Assembly: GCA_963920765.1 (NCBI GenBank)
Contig: OY987247.1
Location: 22,044,471-22,108,470, forward strand
DNA: 64,000 nucleotides
Source: Ulota crispa
Lineage: Eukaryota; Streptophyta; Bryopsida; Orthotrichales; Orthotrichaceae
Direction: 5' to 3'
Of the stretch, positions 57,546-64,000 are shown piece after piece; the first letter of the stretch is position 1; each line of letters begins with the position of its first letter. Both the position numbers and the translations under genes were made by a program. The notes beneath the pieces were generated by a model. It ran no database searches, was not told the DNA's origin, and saw nothing but the letters and a program-made list of their open reading frames with translations.

Positions 57546-59463
57546 TAAACACTAATCAAAATACAAAGTTCAAGAAATGCAATAAAAGTTTGTTACAAGA
57601 AGTAAGATTGCTTTAAGCTTACATGAAATGTTGGCTCTTAACTCCAAAGTGTCATTGGGGACAGAAATTGTCCTCGACCAATTTTTGAAGTTAAATAAAT
57701 CCAAACAAATTATTATTTTTAGTAATTCATATTTTTGAAAAGTTCTTTTTGAAGCTTAGTTTTAGATTCAACAATTTGATTTTGCAGATGATTGATTATG
57801 ATTTTTCTATTCAAGATTTAGTGCATGGGTGTTCATTGCAATCTTGACTTTATGTAGTATTGAGGGCTCTTGGGAATGAGCCTCAAATACATTAGATCTT
57901 TAAGAAAAAATCACATTAACTCTTTTTTAAAAATTGTAATGAGTAGATTTTGAGAAGTCAAAAATTGGTTGGGGTTATGCTTGTTAGGTCCTTGAACCTC
58001 ATATGTTTTTGGTGACCAACTTTTTAAATTTGACATGTGAAAAGAAGATTGAAAAACTTCAAATCACTTTTGCAGTTTTAACACCCTCATGATCAAACAT
58101 TATAGTCTTTCAATCCATAAAAGATATTGTTGAGTTTCCTTTTCCAATGAAATTTCTAACATCTCTAGTTTGATTTTCTACAATTACAATTTAGAAGGAC
58201 TTAATACGACTTATCAAAATGCTAGCTTTTTGTTCAAATTAGAGCAAATTCCTAGAAGCCCCAGAAATGCAATCTCACTTTGGGTTAAAGGTGACAAATC
58301 TTAACAGATAGGATTTTTCTATGTGTAGCGGTTAAGTTTATGAATTTAATCACAAACAACAACAAAATTATCATTATTTCATTTTTTTGTAATGTATTAA
58401 TTGAGCAATAAATTGATCATGTTTATTGTTTATATTTCATTAATATACGATGATAGCATGACCCTCAGATTTTGTAGCATTTGCAATAAAGACCTTCGAA
58501 CGCTTCTGTTTATGGTTAAGTATTGTTTTGTGATTAAGTAGAATTAATTTTAAAAATAAAGGAAAATGTGATTTGCGTACAAATTCCAAACATGTGTTCT
58601 ACCTTAATAAAATGATATCCTAAATAACTTTATTTAGAGAATTTTAAAAAGAGCATGTCTAAAATCACATAACTTTAAATACGTGATTCTAAAAAAAGTA
58701 GAAAGTATGGCTTTAATAGTTTTTAATATTTTTTCAAGTGTCTAACATCAAAAGATCTAGCATGTTGTTTCCAATTCTAGAGATGCATGCAATATTTATT
58801 TTATAAAAATTTACAAGATGTCCATAAATTTTTAACTTTTAAAAGGTTCTCAACAAAAAGGAAACAAAACTTGAGAACTAACTACATTCATGTTGTTTTC
58901 AATTAAATATAAACTATTCATGTATTTATGAGCTACGTGTACAATTATGGATTGTGTAAAACATTTGAATTTCTGTTGATATTTAGAAAAAATATTAAAT
59001 TTTTTCGATGTTTAGACAAGTCCAATTGACGATCTCATGATGGTATTTTTGTTATTTGTATTTATGGACTCACAAAATCCACATTGAGTTAGATATGCTA
59101 AATCCTCGTGTCCTTAATGTTGAGTATTCAGCAGTACTCTAAGCTGTAGAGCTGTAGATGTGATATGTTTTTATTACATTTTCCCATTTCCTGAAGGGAA
59201 AAAATGTTACTGCTTTTTGCAAATGCCTATAAACATTTCGCGTCAATGTAAGTCACTGGACTTCTGACCATTCTGAGTTCCGCGATATCCGTAGCATGAC
59301 AAGAACAAATTGTTGCGTAACTAGGTTAAGCGAACTGTAAGGTTAGCAAGAAAAGATCTTTGAGATAATATAACATCAATTTCGTTAAGTTGGCGGTAGT
59401 CATGCGCCAAAAAACATTGACATAATAGTATAATTTCTCCTCAGGTCCACTAAATAATCTAAC
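57546..59463. other. No recognised gene
   Basis: 57700-58140 and 61540-61960 share phrases (TTTTTGGTG(A/G)CCAACTTTTT, GATTTTTCTA(T/C)TCAAGATTT, GAGCCTCAAATA(C/T)ATTA). An older dispersed repeat is therefore present here and in the kinesin intron. From about 59100 the base composition becomes more balanced towards the gene. Confidence 0.4.
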
Positions 59464-59486
59464 GTTTAGGCCGTTTTGGCCTAAAC
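59464..59486. other. Perfect hairpin downstream of the last kinesin exon
   Basis: Arms GTTTAGGCC and GGCCTAAAC (9 bp) with loop GTTTT, about 60 bases downstream (minus strand) of the TAA at 59547-59549. It may be part of the 3' untranslated region. The role is unknown. Confidence 0.5.
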
Positions 59487-59546
59487 CGCGCCAGGTACCG
59501 CCATTTTATCGAAGTTGATGTTGTATGAGCTTATTGTCAGCGGGAG

Positions 59547-62500
59547 TTATGAATATGACCTGTTTTTCCAGCTCTGATCCTTGACTCGAAGTTGTTCCAT
59601 GAACTTCTTGTTGAATTTGTTCTGCTCTTCTCGTAAGAGCTCAACTTGTCTCGCTTTCTCCGCCAAATTCTGCGTGGCCTGAAACAGTTGCTCGTCCTTT
59701 GACATCACGGATGCCTGCAAAAACTTTTCTAAACTTTAGCTCACGTTGGTAACTTTACCCAGGAATATAACAAGCCACACCACATGAATACTAAGGTAGT
59801 CTGCTCGAAAAGCGACAGTTGAAGGGCTGATCTGCTTTTTCATGACCTTTTCAAGACATTAAGATTTTTTTGACTAATCTTCAGATAAAGAGAAATGGAT
59901 GTTAAATGTAACTCAATTTTTTCATATTTTTTGAAGCATTATTGAGTTGTTGATGAATTTTAAAAGTTTTTTAAAAAGGAGGCACTTATTTGTGACTCTA
60001 GGTCTCCCATAAATTGTCCTCCTTTAACTTATAAAGAGATAAGGTGAAATCAAGGAGTGTAATTGGCTTTAGTAATAAAAAACACAATTTCATTTAAGAC
60101 TAAGGATATTTTCACACTTGGTGTTAAGAGGGGTAGTAGCAAAGGAAAATTAGATGCATTTGAACACAACCTTAACCCCTAAAGGACCACGCAAAGTTTT
60201 CACCAAAAACTCTCCAAAACTGCCATTTTAGAGCATCAACCAAATTTGAAAACAAAAACATTTTTATGCATATGTGACCATAGGATCTTGTAGAAGAATA
60301 ATTTTAGAAGATGTATAAAAAATTTCATAGTTTTCCACGGTGTGGATTGGAAGGTAGAATGGTTTGAATATCCAAAAATGTCTTGTGGAAAACCGCGCAA
60401 TTATCATTCAAAAGGTGAAATTCCTAAGGAAGAAGGGCCGTGTTGGTGGTGCTTCTCTAGATTCCTTATTCCACTTAAGTAAAGTACATGTCTAAAAAGT
60501 TTCAAATCATTTGGAATTGTACAACATATGGAAAAAAATTAGGAAGTAAAAAGAAGTAGAGAACAATTCAAAACAATAAACTGATAAGAAATTTATTATA
60601 GAAATGAAAAATGCCAATCCCAAAAGTTATGATGTTGTAACAAACAATTCACGTCTTTTGGTTTTATTTTTTTTCCAAAATAATGAAAATTGAGTAAAAT
60701 AAAGGACTTCAAAGTTTATTTTAGGATTGAAAATTCGTAACTGCCCACAAACAAATACTTGTTGTAACTTTCATCTCATTTATCAAAATGGAATGATTCA
60801 AAGCTTCCCACATTCACATATATCTCCTAAACCAATTTTAATTTTTTGTTTTTGAAAAAAGTAATTTCTAAAAATCTACCCCAATTGCCCATCAAGTGAA
60901 AAAAACAACATATTAGGCCATAAATTTTTATTCATAATTTCAAATGCCATAAAATCTAGTGCATATGAAAAATTAATCTTGTGCCCACATTCTGTTAAAA
61001 TTGTAGCCTAAAATATGAAAAGCTCCAATCACAAGTACTTGCCCAAATCGCTTTGTTGCTACAAAAAAGAAGACTTGGTCCTTTAAGGGTTAAATTACAT
61101 TCACATTGCTAATATCCCTCCAAACACCAAATATGAACATCCTCTTAGTAAGATCCATTAAAGAACCACTTCATATCCATTCTTGAGCTACCTATAGGAC
61201 GGGTCGCTTTTTGAGGCTACCTTAGGCCAGACTTTTATTCTTCGAAAGGCATCTACCTCAAGGTGTTGTAACTTTTCATCCTGCAAATCAACAGTTTCTT
61301 GTAGGTTCCTGGTCAGCACTCTAAACTCCTCCTCTACGTTAACAATAGCTCGTGTTGTCACCTTCATAGCCTGCTTACATTATCAAATGAGAATTAAATT
61401 ATGTCATAAGCAATATAGGGTGATGACTATCGTCACTTGATGTTCATTGTGTGGAAACCTTGCTTGAACTTTGCTACTTCATTTTCCCCAAAATGCCCAA
61501 GGCACTCAATTTGGGTGTTCGAAACTTTGAAGATGAATAAAATCTTACCAAATCACTACTTTTTTATTATTTTTTTCAATTCAAGTTTGTTATGAAATCT
61601 ATTTTCAACATCACAAATCTGAGTTTCAAAATGAATATTGATGATTTTTCTACTCAAGATTTTGTATGAGGGTGTCCACTCCGATCTTGAGTTTTCTATT
61701 GTTGAAAAATCTTGAAAATGAGCCTCAAATATATTAAAGCTTTGAAGAAAAATCCACATTAAAAATAAATTTAAAAATAATAAAGAAATAGATTTTGTAT
61801 TGATAAAAGTTAAACATGTAATGACTTGAAACCTTATGTTTTTTTGGTGGCCAACTTTTTAGATTTGACATATGAAATGAGGATTGAAAGATTTCAGGTC
61901 ATTTTTGTAGTTTTAACACCCTCATGTCCAAACATTATAATTTTTCAAACTATAAGTGGTCTTGTTGTGTTCTCTTTTTCCATAAAATTTCTAACATGTT
62001 TAGTTTGAATTTATACAGTTAAAATTCAATAAAAACTTGATGAAATTTATGAGATGGTTGATTGATTGTTTGGTTTCATGAAAATCTGAAGAAGCTCAGA
62101 AAGGCCTGGGGCATTTAGGGGTTAATAAGTAAGTTATGACAAAAAAAATACGCTAAACTTAATTAACGGTGGGTTTTATTTCTTAATCCCTGAACTTTAC
62201 TTTTAGAAACAGTTGGCTGAGAACTGTGCTGTAAACATATATGCGACGACACAACCCTTTAACATATTTAAGCTTATACCAACGTTCTTTGAAATAGTGG
62301 TACAAACGTAAATATAAAACAAACAAGTACGAAATTTTACTCGTTTCACAAATTGCTTCATTACTGACGTACGCTCTCGAGGCATTTCTACTCGTGAAAT
62401 TTGCATTGTAATGTGGACTTACCCTTGAGCCAAAATGGAGTGACGAGAGTGATTCCTGCAGGTACTCGCTGCAAGGAGCGATGTTGATTACCAAAGAAGT

Positions 62501-64000
62501 CTTCGCATTTCCTACGAACGAAGAAATATCTTGAACTGAGTTGATTATTCTTGTGAAAACTTCCCTCTGGAAAGACATATTCTGATCGGTGCTGAGAGGG
62601 GTGTTAGCAAGGGTCTCAGATATGAATTTAAAACTGAAACCACATTACTATCACCAAGAGCGAACAAATCTGGAACAACATAATCGACGCCCACGCGAAG
62701 GTTTTGGAGTAACTGTGGAGTACCTCCCAGAGACTCTTGAAGAAGCCTTGTTAGCTTCGAGTCGCGGAAAGGCACGTGCGTTATGTTTGGATCTGCCCTT
62801 GCACTTATACACTTGCCTGTGAAACATGCTTAAGACTATGAGAGTATCCAACTCTCTTGTGGTTACTCCATTTTTAGAGAAAAGATGACAAATAAAATAG
62901 TGATAGAAAGCGAAACAGAAAAAAAATTCCAACTTGTTGTAATGGTCGCAAACCTAGACAAGTCAGGGACAGATTGACACTCATGGCTTCACTGGCCCGA
63001 ATACCTTCAGAACCTGATGTGAAATAACGTGTTACTTACAACCAGAACAAACAAATTACGGCTGCTTTGTGTGAAATACATCTCAACACGGACGTTAGAA
63101 ATTAAAAGGACAAATTCATTAAAGTGGATGTATAACATTCCTTTGGGCAGCCTACCCAAAATCTATACCAGTCCTAGTTTATGGAATGAAAATTAGGCCT
63201 TGATGAAAACTATGTCACCATTTGAGGTGCATGAATACAACCAATTTGATGAATTTGTGTTTTACAATCTTTTGTGCCCAAATCTGTATGTTGTAAGAAG
63301 ATATCTTAAACACGATTTGTAATTACAGTGATTCAGGACTAAAAGTGTCCGCTTCTTACCGCTCTTCTTCAAACGCTCCGAGCCAGCCAAGTCCACGAGA
63401 AACAATTTCCCCACTAACACCCTGAACAGTCACAAGTTCATTCCATGATTCACGGTACAGGTGCCCAATTATTAGGTCTAATCACTGCAAATTCCTTTGG
63501 TTGACTGGTTAAGTGGAGAACCGGAAATGTACCTTTCACTCTCTAAGAAGCAGGAACTCATGCGCCTCCGCTTGGCCAATTCAGCCTTCTGATCATTAGT
63601 TTGATACCTAGCCTTCTTCTCTACAGTCAGGATAACTATGGTGTGGCTTCGGGAAGAGTGTGCATTCTGTTAATTAACCATCAAAACGGTGAGAAGCCAA
63701 GATTGTGATACCATCCCAGCGTATAAGTTTAGAGATTCTGGTTCTAAAGCTTAAGAGCTCGGAGAAGTTGTAGTACGTGCTAAAAATGCAACTCATGCGC
63801 ATAGAAACATACATCCAATTTGAAAGGATGGAAATTTTCTACCAGTTTAGTAAATGCAAAGCATCGATTCCGGTCCCCAAGCATCAATAGTTTCATAGCA
63901 TCATCCACTGATTTCACTTGGATCTCTTCAACACCTGAAACATAAACCCCATTTTCCCCTTCCCGAATCTGCATGTTGCAACTCTCCGGACGCAAAAGAT
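59547..64000 (-). CDS. Kinesin motor protein, partial (5' end beyond the window), KIN-U/ARK-like
   Basis: Minus strand; eight exons joined in frame at GT-AG sites: 64000-63843, 63666-63533, 63421-63360, 63013-62954, 62816-62724, 62511-62423, 61370-61257 and 59714-59560 (or to the TAA at 59547). They encode the second half of a kinesin motor, an ATP-driven microtubule motor. Visible landmarks are GVYVSGVEEIQVKSVDDAMK, NAHSSRSHTIV (switch I), KLFLVDLAGSERLKKSG (switch II), EAMSVNLSLTCLGKCI, HVPFRDSKLTRLLQESLGG and KTSLVINIAPCS, then HFGSRAMKV at the motor end. Coiled coil follows (EEEFRVLTRNLQETVDLQDE, LFQATQNLAEKARQVELLRE). The AMKV-EEF-L-NLQ neck pattern resembles plant armadillo-repeat kinesins (KIN-U). 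The P-loop lies beyond base 64000. No armadillo repeats are seen to the left, so the gene either ends at 59547 or continues across a very large intron. No stop interrupts any exon, so it is probably functional. The last two exon limits are the least certain. Confidence 0.9.
60172..61093 (+). mobile_element. F3 family element in a kinesin intron (922 bp)
   Basis: Left end TTAACCCCTAAAGGACCACG and right end TTGGTCCTTTAAGGGTTAA, the cleanest F3 termini in the window. It contains TCACCAAAAACTCTCC, the TAGGATCTTGTAGAAGAATA box, CATTTGGAATTGTACAAC and CTCCAATCACAAGTACTTGC. It lies wholly inside the intron 61256-59715 of the kinesin gene. Confidence 0.85.

Noticed and set aside
62651-62932. 93-codon minus-strand frame across a kinesin exon
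   Set aside because: It is out of frame with the kinesin motif GKCISARADPNITH and runs through an intron.
63780-63995. Kinesin start codon at the TTG/ATG near 63974-63995
   Set aside because: The frame is open to the window edge and reads LLRPESCNMQI, an internal part of a kinesin motor. The real start lies beyond base 64000.

Overview
The window is plant nuclear DNA: AT-rich, gene-poor and packed with DNA transposons at several stages of decay. The evidence for a land plant, or close streptophyte relative, with a large genome is: a kinesin gene with plant-style GT-AG introns, a TNP2-type CACTA (En/Spm) transposase, an En/Spm TNP1-type domain, a plant Helitron RepHel remnant, and several MITE-like families. 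The sequence alone does not fix the species; a seed-free plant or gymnosperm would fit the low gene density.

Layout. 0-1.5 kb: a TNP2-like CACTA transposase on the minus strand, one long frame broken by stops and cut by the window edge. 1.5-5.4 kb: mostly featureless, with a CACTA-ended MITE at 4.44 kb. 5.4-7.4 kb: a promoter-like TATA box and a long, mildly decayed reading frame of unknown function (5616-7370). 10.5-12 kb: a degenerate tandem array. 12.36-17.2 kb: a decayed Helitron Rep/helicase, interrupted by a 133-bp MITE whose removal with one TAT target copy rejoins the helicase frame exactly. 19.3-20.7 kb: about 14 diverged units of a roughly 100-bp repeat. 21.3-28 kb: a composite CACTA-like region with an unrecognised two-exon gene fragment, short-motif arrays in opposite orientations, and a multi-exon coding region combining an FCP1-like phosphatase domain with a TNP1 (En/Spm) C-terminal domain. 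This is the most interesting object in the window, and it too carries a MITE in its coding sequence.

28-59 kb holds no recognisable host gene. It is a mosaic of short non-autonomous elements that I sorted by eye into families. F1 has ends GGGTGATTGCAAGAAA. F2 has ends AGGTAGG with TA target copies. F3 has ends TTAACCCCTAAAGGACCA. F4 is large foldbacks. There are also a Tourist-like MITE with TAA target copies and CACTA-type MITEs. Several are nested, and one nested pair comes with a paralogous empty site that proves the insertion.

59.5-64 kb: the only convincing host gene, a kinesin on the minus strand that enters from beyond the right edge. Eight exons can be placed by splice signals and frame; they cover the second half of the motor domain, the neck and part of the coiled coil. 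An F3 element sits in its largest visible intron. The tail beyond the coiled coil is not seen in this window.
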